Counted from the stretch's first letter, positions 1-7,972 are shown. The stretch: DNA of 64,000 nt from Palsa-504 sp963795795 (GCA_963795795.1 CAWCJS010000017.1:38208-102207); one strand, 5' to 3'. Numbers and translations are program-made. Notes: a model not told the origin generated them from the sequence alone.

Positions 1-66
1 GAACGCGATCGAGGCGTCCGTGATGACCCCCGTGACCAGGATCCGCTTGCCCGCCAGGATTCCCAT
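1..66 (-). CDS. fabI: Enoyl-ACP reductase FabI/InhA, N-terminal 22 residues only
   Basis: Only the 5' end lies in the window; the gene runs off the left edge. Reading the minus strand from the ATG at 66 gives MGILAGKRILVTG followed by VITDASIAF. This is the characteristic start of actinobacterial InhA-type NADH-dependent enoyl-ACP reductases, which catalyse the last reduction of the FAS-II fatty acid elongation cycle in the cytoplasm. A GAGG motif lies just upstream of the start. It follows fabG on the same strand after 147 nt, the mabA-inhA order known from mycobacteria. That gap holds no other gene. The assignment rests on 22 residues plus gene order. Confidence 0.8.
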   Translation of the reverse strand, partial: MGILAGKRILVTGVITDASIAF

Positions 67-213
67 CACATCCTCACTCCCCTGCCAGATCGGCGCGTAC
101 CTTAAGCTCTCCACCCTGCCTCGTCAGGACCGGACGCTAAATGCCCTGCGTCACGAAGCTACCGCGCACGCGGTTGTGGGTTCCCGACAACAACGGCCCG
201 GTTTCCGGCCGCC

Positions 214-918
214 TCAGTGACCCATCCCCAGCCCGCCGTCGACGGGGATGACCGCACCGGTGATGTAGGCCGCGTCCTGGCCGGCCAGGAACGCCACGGT
301 CGCGGCTACCTCGTCCGGCGACGCGTACCGCCCCAGCGGGACCGCGGCCAGGATGGCCGCCTTCCTGTCCTCCGGCAGGGCCGCCGTCATGTCGCTGTCC
401 ACGAAGCCCGGCGCGATCACGTTCGAGGTAATGCCGCGCGAGCCCAGTTCGCGGGCCAGCGACCTGGCCAGGCCGACCAGTCCGGCCTTCGACGCCGCGT
501 AGTTGGCCTGCCCGGCCGATCCGTAGAGCCCGACCACGGAGGAGATGAAGATCAGCCGACCCCGGCGCATCCGCACCATGCCGCGTACCGCTCGCCTGGC
601 CACCCGGTACGCGCCGACCAGATTCGTGTCGAGCACGGTCGCGAAGTCGTCCTCGCTCATCAGCGCGAGCAGCTGGTCGCGGGTCACGCCGGCGTTCGCC
701 ACCAGCACCTCCACGGGCCCCTGCTCGCCTTCCACGGCCGCGAACGCGGCGTCGACCGACGCGGCGTCCCGCACGTCGCAGCGGACCACCGCCAGCCCCT
801 CCACCGGGTCGCCGGAGCGGGACGTCACCGTGACGCTGTCGCCGCCGGCCGCGAGCCGCCTGGCGATGGCCAGCCCGATCCCCCGGTTCCCCCCGGTCAC
901 CAGCACCGAACGTCCCAC
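214..918 (-). CDS. fabG: 3-oxoacyl-ACP reductase FabG (SDR family)
   Basis: A classical short-chain dehydrogenase/reductase of 234 residues that should reduce 3-oxoacyl-ACP with NADPH in FAS-II. The N-terminus carries the Rossmann TGGNRGIG motif, followed by the NAG motif (VANAGVTRD), the catalytic Ser in FISSVVG and the Tyr-Lys pair in NYAASKAG. It ends in the usual GGLGMGH tail. I chose the GTG at 918 because AAGGAG lies 8 nt upstream; the same frame stays open far upstream through a tandem repeat, but that part is not protein-like. fabI follows directly, so the pair probably forms a small fatty-acid operon. An SDR of other substrate specificity is possible but less likely next to fabI. Confidence 0.85.
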   Translation of the reverse strand: MGRSVLVTGGNRGIGLAIARRLAAGGDSVTVTSRSGDPVEGLAVVRCDVRDAASVDAAFAAVEGEQGPVEVLVANAGVTRDQLLALMSEDDFATVLDTNLVGAYRVARRAVRGMVRMRRGRLIFISSVVGLYGSAGQANYAASKAGLVGLARSLARELGSRGITSNVIAPGFVDSDMTAALPEDRKAAILAAVPLGRYASPDEVAATVAFLAGQDAAYITGAVIPVDGGLGMGH

Positions 919-947
919 CAGCACCTCTCCTTCCGCCCTCAGACTAC

Positions 948-1164
948 GAGGATGGCCGCCCAGTGTACGGGGCCGGGGCGGTCTGGAGGGAAGGGCTCCC
1001 CTGCAGAGGATGGCCGCCCGTACACAGGCCGGGGCGGTCTCGGGGATAGCTCCCCGCAGAGGATGGCCGCCCGGTGTGCGGGCCGAGGCGGTCTCGGGGA
1101 AGGCTCCCGGAGAGGATGGCCGCCCAGCTTCCGGGGCCGGGGTCCGGGGCGGGTTCCGGGGGGA
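948..1164. repeat. Four-copy 53-58 bp tandem repeat between divergent fabG and tldD
   Basis: Four units each begin with GAGGATGGCCGCCC, at 948, 1006, 1059 and 1112, and continue with a GGCCGGGGCGGTCT-like core and a GGCTCCC end. The spacing is 58, 53 and 53 nt. It fills nearly all of the 267-nt gap between the divergent fabG and tldD starts. Because it is stop-poor, reading frames run through it on both strands, but none has a plausible start signal or protein-like composition. It may affect promoters on either side; that is inference. Confidence 0.85.
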
Positions 1165-1185
1165 GGCACTGTAGGTTGGGGTGCC

Positions 1186-2706
1186 GTGGATGATCAGTAC
1201 GGTCGGATCGACCCCGAGTTCACCGCCCTCCCGCTCCGCGAACTCGCGGATGCGGCACTTGCGCAAGCCAAGGCCCTGGGCGCCCAGCACGCCGACTTCC
1301 GCGCGGAGCGCATCAGGGGTCAGCACCTCGGCCTGTCGGACGGAAACCTGCAGGGCGCGATCGACGCCGACGACACCGGCCTGGCCGTCCGCGTCGTCGT
1401 GGACGGCACCTGGGGCTTTGCCTCGGCCGTGGACCTGGACGCGGACTCGGCCGCCCAGGCGGCGCGGGAAGCGGTCGAGGTCGCCAAGGTGGCCGCCGCG
1501 ATGAACACCGAGCCGATCGAACTCGCCCCCGAGCCCGCCTACGGCGAGGTGACCTGGGTCTCGGCCTACGAGGTGGATCCCTTCACGGTCAGTGTCGCGG
1601 ACAAGGTCGCCCTGCTGGCCGGCTGGAGCAACGCCCTGCTCGCGCACGCCGCCGTCAGCCACGTGGACGCCTCGCTCCAGCAGGTCAGGGAGTGCAAGTT
1701 CTACTCCGACGGCGCGACCACGGCCACCCAGCAGCGGATCCGCCTGTACCCGGTGATCACGGCCATCGCGGTCACCGACGACGGCCGGTTCGACACCATG
1801 CGGACACTGGCCCCGCCCGCCGGGCGGGGCTACGAGTACCTGACGTCGGGGGCGCCAGCCGATTTCGCCGCTGAGCTGGCCGAGATGCCCGACCTGCTCG
1901 CGGCCAAGCTCCTGGCCCCCTCGGTCGAGCCGGGCCGCTACGACCTGGTCATCGACCCGTCCAACCTGTGGCTCACCATCCACGAGTCGATCGGGCACGC
2001 GACCGAACTGGACCGGGCGCTCGGCTACGAAGCCGCCTACGCCGGAACCTCGTTCGCCACCTTGGACAAGCTCGGCACTCTGAAGTACGGGTCAGACGTC
2101 ATGCACGTGACCGGCGACCGTACCGCCGAGCACGGCCTGGCCACCATCGGCTATGACGACGAGGCAGTGGCCGGCCAGTCGTGGGACCTGATCCGCGGCG
2201 GCATCCTGGTCGGGTACCAGCTTGACCGGCGGATGGCGCAGCGCTGCGGGTTCGGCCGGTCCAACGGGTGCGCCTTCTCCGACGGCCCCGGCCACGTGCC
2301 GCTGCAGCGGATGGCGAACGTCTCGCTGCAGCCCGCCCCGGTCGGCGGCCCGTCGACCGCGGATCTCATCGCCGGGGTGGAAGACGGGATCTACGTCATC
2401 GGCGACAAGAGCTGGTCGATCGACATGCAGCGGTACAACTTCCAGTTCACCGGGCAGCGGTTCTTCAAGATCAAGAACGGGCGGCTGGCCGGGCAACTGC
2501 GCGATGTCGCCTACCAGGCCACCACCACCGACTTCTGGGGCGCCATGGAGGCGGTCGGCGGGCCGCAGACCTACGTGCTCGGCGGCGCGTTCAACTGCGG
2601 GAAGGGCCAGCCCGGCCAGATCGCCCCGGTCAGCCATGGGTGCCCGGCGGCGCTGATGCGCGGCGTGCGAATACTTAACACGGCGGAAGAGGGGGCGGCC
2701 GCATGA
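1186..2706 (+). CDS. tldD: Metalloprotease TldD
   Basis: The TldD subunit of the TldD-TldE (PmbA) metalloprotease, a cytoplasmic peptidase known from other bacteria for processing modified peptides and the antitoxin CcdA. The 506-residue product carries the family HExxxH zinc motif in TIHESIGHATE, followed by the conserved glycine-rich segments around SDGPGHVPL and the C-terminal FNCGKGQPG. The GTG at 1186 gives a normal length. No good Shine-Dalgarno is present, but TAGGTT at 1172-1177 ends 8 nt before it, so a leaderless or nearly leaderless transcript is plausible. The frame is open further upstream only because of the tandem repeat. It overlaps tldE by 4 nt (ATGA), so the two are translationally coupled. 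Confidence 0.9.
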   Translation: MDDQYGRIDPEFTALPLRELADAALAQAKALGAQHADFRAERIRGQHLGLSDGNLQGAIDADDTGLAVRVVVDGTWGFASAVDLDADSAAQAAREAVEVAKVAAAMNTEPIELAPEPAYGEVTWVSAYEVDPFTVSVADKVALLAGWSNALLAHAAVSHVDASLQQVRECKFYSDGATTATQQRIRLYPVITAIAVTDDGRFDTMRTLAPPAGRGYEYLTSGAPADFAAELAEMPDLLAAKLLAPSVEPGRYDLVIDPSNLWLTIHESIGHATELDRALGYEAAYAGTSFATLDKLGTLKYGSDVMHVTGDRTAEHGLATIGYDDEAVAGQSWDLIRGGILVGYQLDRRMAQRCGFGRSNGCAFSDGPGHVPLQRMANVSLQPAPVGGPSTADLIAGVEDGIYVIGDKSWSIDMQRYNFQFTGQRFFKIKNGRLAGQLRDVAYQATTTDFWGAMEAVGGPQTYVLGGAFNCGKGQPGQIAPVSHGCPAALMRGVRILNTAEEGAAA

Positions 2707-4130
2707 CCACGACCGGACTGTCCCCCCAGGAGACCGTGGAGCGCGCGCTGGCCGCGGCCCGGAGCGGCGACTGCGTGGTCATCGCCGAGGAGACCTCGGA
2801 CGCCAACCTGCGCTGGGCGGGAAACACGCTGACCACCAACGGAGTGACCCGCTCCCGCCAGCTCACCGTCATCGCCATCGACCGGCGCGCCGGCGGCGCG
2901 GCCGCTGGCGTCGTCTCGCGGTCCGGGGTGCTTCCCGACCAGATCGAGGAAGTGGTCCGCGAGGCGGAACAGGCCGCCGCCGAGGCCACGCCCGCCGAGG
3001 ACGAGGCTCAGCTGCCCGGGCCGGACCTGGCCGCGGCTTCCGGTCCGGCCGACGACGGGTGGGCGGACCCGCCCCGGCGGACCGGCATCGGTGTGCTGCG
3101 CGAGTTCGCGGGCGCGCTCGGCGAGACCCTGCGCGAGGCCGCGGGGGTTGGCCGCCAGCTGTACGGGTTCGCCGAGCACGAGATGACCAGCACGTTCCTC
3201 GGGACCTCGGCCGGGCTGCGGCTGCGGCACGATCAGCCGGCCGGGCGGATCGAGCTGAACGCGAAGTCCGCCGACCTGACGCGCTCGGCCTGGACCGGCG
3301 TGGGGACGCGCGACTTCGCCGACGTGGACATCGCCGGGCTGGACGCCGGGCTCGCCGAGCGCCTCGGGTGGGCCGAGCGGTCGGTGTCGCTGCCCCCGGG
3401 CCGGTACGAGACCCTGCTACCGCCCACCGCCGTGTCGGACCTGCTCGTCTACTTGTACTGGCAGGCGGGCGCGAAGGACGCCGCGGACGGGCGGACGGTG
3501 TTCAGCAAGGCGGGCGGCGGCACCCGGGTAGGCGAGCAGCTGTCCACGCTGCCGGTCACGCTGTCCAGCGACCCGCGGGCGGCCGGACTCGGCTGCGCGC
3601 CCTTCGTGATCGCGCACACGTCCGGTTCGGATTCCTCGGTGTTCGACAACGGGCTTCCGCTGCGGCAGACCTCATGGATCCAGGACGGCACGCTGGCGGC
3701 CCTGCACTCCTCGCGGCACTCGGCCGCGCTGGCGGGGCTACCGGTCACGCCTGCCATCGACAACCTGACCTTCGCCGCCTCGTCCGACGGGGCCGCCGCG
3801 CTGCCGACCATGCCGGAGATGATCGCGTCGACCGGCCGCGCGCTACTGCTGACCTGCCTGTGGTACATCCGCGAGGTGGACGCGCAGACCTTGCTGCTTA
3901 CCGGGCTCACCAGGGACGGGGTCTACCTGGTGGAGAACGGCGAGGTGGTCGGCGCGGTGAACAACTTCAGGTTCAACGAGTCCCCGATCGCGATGCTCGG
4001 GCGGCTGCTCGAGGTCGGCGGGACGGTGCCGACGCTGCCGCGCGAATGGGGTGACTGGTTCAACCGCGCGGCGATGCCGCCGGTGCGGGTCGAGGGGTTC
4101 AACATGTCGTCGGTGAGCCAGGCCAGCTGA
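2703..4130 (+). CDS. tldE: TldE/PmbA family metalloprotease partner
   Basis: The 475-residue partner of TldD. In this family TldE lacks the zinc motif and forms the heterodimer that encloses the active site of TldD. The N-terminus (ETVERALAAA) and the segments HTSGSDSSVFDNG and GLTRDGVYLVENGE match the PmbA/TldE pattern. No HExxxH motif is visible, as expected for the non-catalytic subunit. Translation starts at the ATG embedded in the tldD stop, so the subunits are made stoichiometrically from one mRNA. A DUF3099 gene follows 37 nt downstream with what looks like its own promoter. Confidence 0.88.
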   Translation: MTTTGLSPQETVERALAAARSGDCVVIAEETSDANLRWAGNTLTTNGVTRSRQLTVIAIDRRAGGAAAGVVSRSGVLPDQIEEVVREAEQAAAEATPAEDEAQLPGPDLAAASGPADDGWADPPRRTGIGVLREFAGALGETLREAAGVGRQLYGFAEHEMTSTFLGTSAGLRLRHDQPAGRIELNAKSADLTRSAWTGVGTRDFADVDIAGLDAGLAERLGWAERSVSLPPGRYETLLPPTAVSDLLVYLYWQAGAKDAADGRTVFSKAGGGTRVGEQLSTLPVTLSSDPRAAGLGCAPFVIAHTSGSDSSVFDNGLPLRQTSWIQDGTLAALHSSRHSAALAGLPVTPAIDNLTFAASSDGAAALPTMPEMIASTGRALLLTCLWYIREVDAQTLLLTGLTRDGVYLVENGEVVGAVNNFRFNESPIAMLGRLLEVGGTVPTLPREWGDWFNRAAMPPVRVEGFNMSSVSQAS

Positions 4131-4155
4131 TCTCGCCGCGGCTTGCGCAGGAGCA

Positions 4156-4161
4156 TACGGT
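4156..4161 (+). promoter_or_regulatory. TANNNT -10 hexamer for a leaderless DUF3099 transcript
   Basis: TACGGT at 4156-4161 is followed by exactly 6 nt and then the ATG at 4168. In actinobacteria a TANNNT hexamer 6-7 nt before the start codon is the usual sign of a leaderless mRNA. The same geometry recurs at DUF3866, pafA, helY and tetR in this window. A GGAGG is present but only 1 nt from the ATG, too close to act as a Shine-Dalgarno. Confidence 0.5.
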
Positions 4162-4167
4162 GGAGGG

Positions 4168-4551
4168 ATGAGGGTAGGGCACGCCGGCCGCGGGCGGGCG
4201 CCAGTGCACATGGTGACGCAGGCGCGGCGGTCGCTGTCCGATGACATCGCCTACCGGCAGCGCAGGTACCTGCTGATGATGGGCATCCGCGCGGTCTGCT
4301 TCGTGATCGCCGTCGTCATGTTCATCAATCATCTCGGCTGGCTGACCGCCATACCCGCCGTCGGCGCCATCGTCATTCCGTATTTCGCCGTGGTGTTCGC
4401 CAACGGCGGGCGGGAGCCCGATAACACCCGCGGGTTCATGGAGTACCAGCCGAACCTGCCGACTACCCGCGAGCGGCCCCGGCCGACCTCAGATGGAAAC
4501 GGCGGCGCAAACAACGGCCACGCCGAGTGGCCGCGCCCGGGCGACAACTGA
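4168..4551 (+). CDS. DUF3099 family membrane protein
   Basis: A 127-residue protein with two closely spaced transmembrane helices (GIRAVCFVIAVVMFINHL and LTAIPAVGAIVIPYFAVVFA) preceded by a basic SDDIAYRQRRYL segment and followed by a polar tail rich in Pro, Arg and Asn. This layout and the RxVCFxxA and AVxxAN motifs match the actinobacterial DUF3099 family, whose function is not known. The start at 4168 is supported by a TANNNT hexamer 6 nt upstream. An internal ATG at 4210 would remove only the unstructured first 14 residues. The 6C-like RNA begins about 80 nt downstream. Confidence 0.8.
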   Translation: MRVGHAGRGRAPVHMVTQARRSLSDDIAYRQRRYLLMMGIRAVCFVIAVVMFINHLGWLTAIPAVGAIVIPYFAVVFANGGREPDNTRGFMEYQPNLPTTRERPRPTSDGNGGANNGHAEWPRPGDN

Positions 4552-4596
4552 TTCGGCCTGCTCAGCCCTGTCCCGAGACCTGGTTGTAATTGGGTC

Positions 4597-4628
4597 TTGA
4601 CACATAGGGGGTAGTTTCCGTGTAGCAT
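4597..4628 (+). promoter_or_regulatory. Promoter of the C-loop small RNA
   Basis: A consensus -35 TTGACA at 4597-4602 and a TANNNT -10 (TAGCAT) at 4623-4628. The spacer is 20 nt, longer than the ideal 17-18. Transcription would begin near 4634-4637, right at the first hairpin. Confidence 0.6.
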
Positions 4629-4629
4629 T

Positions 4630-4772
4630 CATATCGGTGCTCTGGTCCCCCGTCGGGGCACCACTGCCGGCGTTCCGGGCCCCCGTCGGAACGCCGATGA
4701 TCGCGACGCCGGGTGGTTTGCCCCCGTAGCCACCCGGCGTCGCCCTAAACTCACCGCCTTTCAGGCGGTTTC
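4630..4772 (+). ncRNA. 6C-like small RNA with three C-rich-loop hairpins
   Basis: Three consecutive hairpins are visible: 4636-4662 (arms GGTGCTC/GGGCACC), 4669-4695 (perfect 8-bp arms GGCGTTCC/GGAACGCC) and 4703-4743 (perfect 14-bp arms). All three loops contain CCCCCGT. Actinobacterial 6C RNAs are defined by stem-loops exposing runs of C, and a promoter precedes and a terminator-like hairpin follows. The usual 6C model has two C-loop hairpins, so a third would be an extension. The exact 3' end and the Rfam assignment are not proven from sequence reading alone. By analogy with mycobacterial and corynebacterial 6C RNA it would regulate mRNAs through C-loop/G-tract pairing. Confidence 0.72.
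4753..4772 (+). terminator. Short hairpin terminator of the small RNA
   Basis: ACCGCC and GGCGGT arms enclose a TTTCA loop and are followed by TTTC. The stem is strong but the T tract is short, as is common in actinobacteria. Confidence 0.5.
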
Positions 4773-4793
4773 GCGTGGGCTCGCAGTGCTTTC

Positions 4794-4826
4794 CCGGGGG
4801 GACGACCCCCCGGAACCCCCCGCGTG
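4794..4826 (-). repeat. Dispersed G6-WCGW-C6 palindromic repeat, copy 1
   Basis: The core GGGGGGACGACCCCCC is followed by GGAACCCCCC. Read on the minus strand it matches the copy inside helY near 9215 (GGGGGGTTCCGGGGGG then TCGCCCCCCC). It lies in non-coding DNA just after the small RNA. Confidence 0.8.
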
Positions 4827-4857
4827 GCCCCTGGCCGCTCCGGTGCTCGCCGTGGGC

Positions 4858-4930
4858 CAGCATCGCGCCGTCGGTCAGCCTCGCGTGGGCCAGCATCGCG
4901 CCGTTGGTCAGCATCGCGCCTTCGGTCAGC
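4858..4930. repeat. Short CAGCATCGCGCC tandem repeats
   Basis: The words CAGCATCGCGCC and TCGGTCAGC recur three times with small variations in a roughly 24-nt rhythm. A minus-strand frame across it would encode repeated GAML motifs, but that frame also runs antisense through the small RNA, so I do not call a gene. Position is intergenic. Confidence 0.6.
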
Positions 4931-5327
4931 TTCTGCTCATGGGGAATGCTTGCAGGTGGGTGGGGTTGTCTTCGCTGCTGCTTTTTGGGAGAGCAACTGC
5001 CGCCTCGGGGAGAGCGGCGTGGCAACAGTAGTCTCAATGTGACCAGAGTTCACAGGGGAAGCGGTCGGGGAAGCGGGTCGATGGGGTGCCACTCCCGTAG
5101 CGGCTGACACTTCCTTAACTGGGGGCACTTGGGTTTCGGGGGCGCGGCTCGCGGGGGGCGGGTTTGCATAATGTATTCAGTCGGGGCTCTGAGGGGGCTC
5201 TGGGAATGGTAAGCGGGCGCTGATCATTTGGCTTGGGTTTTTGTTGGAGGGTATAGCTAAAACATCCGATCAATGGCGCGGGGCGCCGGGGCAATGAGCG
5301 CGAGGCCACATTGTGGGAGGGAATGGG
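4931..5327. other. Intergenic region without recognisable gene
   Basis: About 400 nt between the repeats and the ABC permease stop. It is G-rich and slightly less GC-biased near 5160-5270. An imperfect inverted repeat GTGA-n7-TCAC lies at about 5040. No open frame with a start signal and no clear terminator were found. Confidence 0.5.
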
Positions 5328-6236
5328 TTATTCGGTCTTGCGGAACTCGGCTATGGCTATGGCTAGCATGGCGGCGCCCATTGCGGCGACCATGGCTAGG
5401 GATAGACCGACGGGGACTAGCCAGCCGTCCCAGGTGATGCCCGGGCTCAGGGCGGCGGTGGCCAGAGGGTTGAGCGACAGGTGGCTGAACACCGCGTGGC
5501 GCATCGGGGAGACGATGTAGGTCAGGGGGTCGATGCGGGTCAGCACGGTCAGCCAGGCGGGCAGCCCGCCCAGCGGGTAGAGGGCGCCGGACAGGAAGAA
5601 CAGCGGCATGACGACCATCTGGGTGAGCGCCATGAACGCCTGGATCTGCTTGATCCTGGCCGCCATCATCACCCCGAACGCGGTCAGCGTGAAGGACAGC
5701 AGGAGCAGTTCGCCGAGCAGGGTCAGCAGCAGGGTCGGCGAGTAGGGCACGTGGGCGACGCCGGCCAGGGCCAGGAAGATGATTCCCTGGAAGGTGGCCA
5801 CGGTGGCGCCCCCCAGGCACTTGCCGATGACGATCGTCCACCGGCGCACCGGCGCGACCATCATCTCGGCCAGGAAGCCGAACTCTCGGTCCCAAACGAT
5901 CGACGCGGCCGAGAAGATCGCGGTGAACAGCACCGACATCGCGAGGACGCCCGGGTAGATGAACGTCTCGAAGTGCACCCCGCTCGGCAGGCCGCGGGAC
6001 GCGAGCCTGGACAGGCCGGTCCCGAGCACGAACAGGAACAGGATGGGCTGCACCAGGGCCGTGACCGCCCGCAGCCGGTCGCTACGGAACCTGATCAGCT
6101 CGCGGCGCCAGACGATGCTGACCGCGCGCAGGTCGTGGCGCAGGCTGCGTTCCGGGACCGCGACCCTGATCATGTCGGTGAGGGCCTGCTCGTCGACCTC
6201 AAGGGTGTCCCGCGGCGCGGTGTCCTGGGCTGCCAT
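5328..6236 (-). CDS. ABC-2 type transporter permease (DrrB-like)
   Basis: Integral membrane subunit of an ABC exporter, 302 residues. The N-terminus is cytoplasmic and polar (to about residue 55), followed by six hydrophobic segments starting with ALVQPILFLFVLGTGL. The central region FLAEMMVAPVRRWTIVIGKCLGG is the amphipathic coupling segment typical of DrrB/NodJ-type ABC-2 permeases. It starts 6 nt after the ATPase stop and is the last gene of a PadR-ATPase-permease operon. Relatives export antibiotics or lipids; the substrate cannot be told from sequence. Confidence 0.85.
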   Translation of the reverse strand: MAAQDTAPRDTLEVDEQALTDMIRVAVPERSLRHDLRAVSIVWRRELIRFRSDRLRAVTALVQPILFLFVLGTGLSRLASRGLPSGVHFETFIYPGVLAMSVLFTAIFSAASIVWDREFGFLAEMMVAPVRRWTIVIGKCLGGATVATFQGIIFLALAGVAHVPYSPTLLLTLLGELLLLSFTLTAFGVMMAARIKQIQAFMALTQMVVMPLFFLSGALYPLGGLPAWLTVLTRIDPLTYIVSPMRHAVFSHLSLNPLATAALSPGITWDGWLVPVGLSLAMVAAMGAAMLAIAIAEFRKTE

Positions 6237-6242
6237 CGTGCG

Positions 6243-7220
6243 CTACCTCCTGCCGAACCGCGACGCGAGCATGCGGTTACGGTCGACCACCGAAGCCTCG
6301 GCGTCACGGATCGTCTTACCCGTGTACGACATGAACACGTCGTCCAGGGAGGGCCGGGATACGCTCACCGAGCGGATCGCCACCGGTAGGCGCGAGAACA
6401 GCTGGGGCACGAAGTGCTCGCCCGACTCCACGGAGAAGGTCACCAGTCCCTCGTGCATTCCCGCCTCGAGGCCGAACTCGTCGGCGAGCGCGCGGATGGC
6501 CGCCGGGTCGTCCGCGGTGCTGATCTGTACCCGGTCCTTGCCGACGGAGGCCTTCAGGGCCTCGGGGGTGTCCAGGGCGACGATCTGACCGTGGTCGATG
6601 ATGGCGATTCTGTCGCAGTTCTCCGCCTCGTCCATGTAGTGCGTCGTGAGGAAGATCGTGATGTCCTCGCGCCGCTTGAGGTCGTTGATGTAGTCCCAGA
6701 TCGAGACCCGCGTCTGCGGGTCAAGGCCCACCGTCGGCTCGTCGAGGAACAGCACCCGCGGCGCGTGCATCAGGCCCCGGGCGATCTCCAGCCGGCGCTT
6801 CATGCCCCCGGAGTAGGTGGCCACCACGCCGTCGCGGCGATCCCACAGCCCGACCATCTCCAGCACCTGCCGCAGCCGCGGCGCGAACGCCGCCTTGGGC
6901 ACCCCGTAGAGCTCGGCGTGGAAGCGCAGGTTCTGCTCTCCGGTCAGGTAGTTATCCAGGGTGGTGTCCTGGAACACCAGGCCGATGTTCCGGCGCACGG
7001 TGTCCCGCTCCTTCACGACGTTGTGCCCCGCGACCCTGGCGGTACCCGAGGTCGGGTCCGCCAGGGTGCACAGGATCTTGATCGTGGTGGACTTGCCGGC
7101 GCCGTTCGGTCCGAGGAATCCGAACGTCTCGCCGGTGTCGACCTCGAAATCGATGCCGCGGACGGCTTCGATCTCCCCGTACTTCTTGGTCAGCTGGCTG
7201 ACCGAGACCGCTGGGGTCAC
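6243..7220 (-). CDS. ABC transporter ATP-binding protein (DrrA-like)
   Basis: The 325-residue nucleotide-binding subunit of the exporter. It shows Walker A GPNGAGKST, Q-loop VFQDTTLD, signature YSGGMKRRLEIA, Walker B RVLFLDEPTVGLDP and the switch His in FLTTHYMDEA. The C-terminal 90 residues after IAIIDHG form the extra domain typical of DrrA-type exporters. I place the start at the GTG at 7220, which overlaps the PadR stop (GTGA); a longer upstream frame reads through padR out of frame and is not real. Translational coupling to the regulator upstream and the permease downstream indicates one operon. Confidence 0.9.
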   Translation of the reverse strand: MTPAVSVSQLTKKYGEIEAVRGIDFEVDTGETFGFLGPNGAGKSTTIKILCTLADPTSGTARVAGHNVVKERDTVRRNIGLVFQDTTLDNYLTGEQNLRFHAELYGVPKAAFAPRLRQVLEMVGLWDRRDGVVATYSGGMKRRLEIARGLMHAPRVLFLDEPTVGLDPQTRVSIWDYINDLKRREDITIFLTTHYMDEAENCDRIAIIDHGQIVALDTPEALKASVGKDRVQISTADDPAAIRALADEFGLEAGMHEGLVTFSVESGEHFVPQLFSRLPVAIRSVSVSRPSLDDVFMSYTGKTIRDAEASVVDRNRMLASRFGRR

Positions 7221-7915
7221 TCGTGCGTGGCCTCCCCCGTCTCCTCGTCGTCTGCGGCGAGGATACGGTACAGGGCCTTGCGGGTGTCGGCCAGGATCTT
7301 GCTGGCCTGCTGGACCTGGGCGGGCGTGCCCGCCTGGGCCACCTGCATGGTGGCCATCATGACCTGCCTGGACAGGTTGTGCAGCTGGAACGCGGCGTCG
7401 TCGACGCTGCCCGTCACGGCGTCCCAGGAGGCCCTGAGCTCGTCCGCGTGAGCCGCGACGTACGTCCGGCCCTCGTCGGTCAGCGTGTAGTTCCGCCGCC
7501 GGTCCTCGCCGGCCTCGGCCGTGATCAGGCCCTCGTCCTCCAGTTGCTGCAGCGCCGGGTAGACCGACCCTGCGCTCGGCCGCCACACGCCCTGCGTGCG
7601 CGCGCCGATCTCCTGGATGAGCTGGTAGCCGTTCCACGCCTGGCCCTCGGCCAGCAGGTCGAGGATCGCCGCGCGGACGTCACCGCGCCGGACGCGCGGA
7701 CCACGGCCCGCGAACCCGCGGCCCATTCCGGGGGGCCCGAACGGCCCGCCGCGCATCTTGAACTGGACCGGACCGCCGGGACCGCCCCACGGCCCGGGAC
7801 CACCCCAAGGCCCGGGACCGCCCCACGGCCCGGGACCGCTGCGCATCTTGACGCGCCGCACATGCGGCCCGTGGCGATGGCCTTCCCGGGGATCGTCCCA
7901 CTCTTCGTCGTGCAT
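7217..7915 (-). CDS. PadR family transcriptional regulator
   Basis: A 232-residue regulator. The winged-helix PadR domain occupies the middle (RRGDVRAAILDLLAEGQAWNGYQLIQEI, then the recognition region SAGSVYPALQQLEDEGLI and the wing RRRNYTLTDEG), with an alpha-helical dimerisation tail. It is preceded by an unusual 70-residue low-complexity arm containing three GPWGGP repeats plus further Gly/Pro/Arg. The ATG at 7915 has GAAGGAG six nt upstream. PadR proteins usually repress an adjacent exporter and themselves until a ligand binds; operon order and palindromes at 7939-7972 fit that. The Gly/Pro/Trp arm may be disordered. Confidence 0.88.
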   Translation of the reverse strand: MHDEEWDDPREGHRHGPHVRRVKMRSGPGPWGGPGPWGGPGPWGGPGGPVQFKMRGGPFGPPGMGRGFAGRGPRVRRGDVRAAILDLLAEGQAWNGYQLIQEIGARTQGVWRPSAGSVYPALQQLEDEGLITAEAGEDRRRNYTLTDEGRTYVAAHADELRASWDAVTGSVDDAAFQLHNLSRQVMMATMQVAQAGTPAQVQQASKILADTRKALYRILAADDEETGEATHE

Positions 7916-7938
7916 TGTTGACTCCTTCAACGTGTCTA

Positions 7939-7972
7939 GATCGCTTCTCGATCTTTGTCGTTAGGTTAACGA
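7939..7972. promoter_or_regulatory. Candidate PadR operator: two palindromes
   Basis: Two perfect inverted repeats stand 24-57 nt upstream of the padR start: GATCG-n5-CGATC at 7939-7953 and TCGTTA-n3-TAACGA at 7958-7972. Their position in front of the autoregulated exporter operon suggests repressor binding. The sequences do not match the ATGT-n8-ACAT pattern of some PadR proteins, so the assignment is inferred from position and symmetry. Confidence 0.55.

Noticed and set aside
217..1185. In-frame extension of tldD upstream through the fabG antisense region
   Set aside because: It runs antisense to fabG and through a tandem repeat, has no family match and no ribosome site; tldD has normal length from 1186.
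919..1998. Minus-strand extension upstream of fabG across the repeat and tldD
   Set aside because: Arg/Gly-rich shadow of tldD; the GTG at 918 has a good Shine-Dalgarno and gives the correct FabG length.
4489..5037. Minus-strand 182-codon frame with repeated GAML motifs
   Set aside because: Runs antisense through the small RNA and terminator, and its repeats come from a DNA tandem repeat; no start signal or homology.
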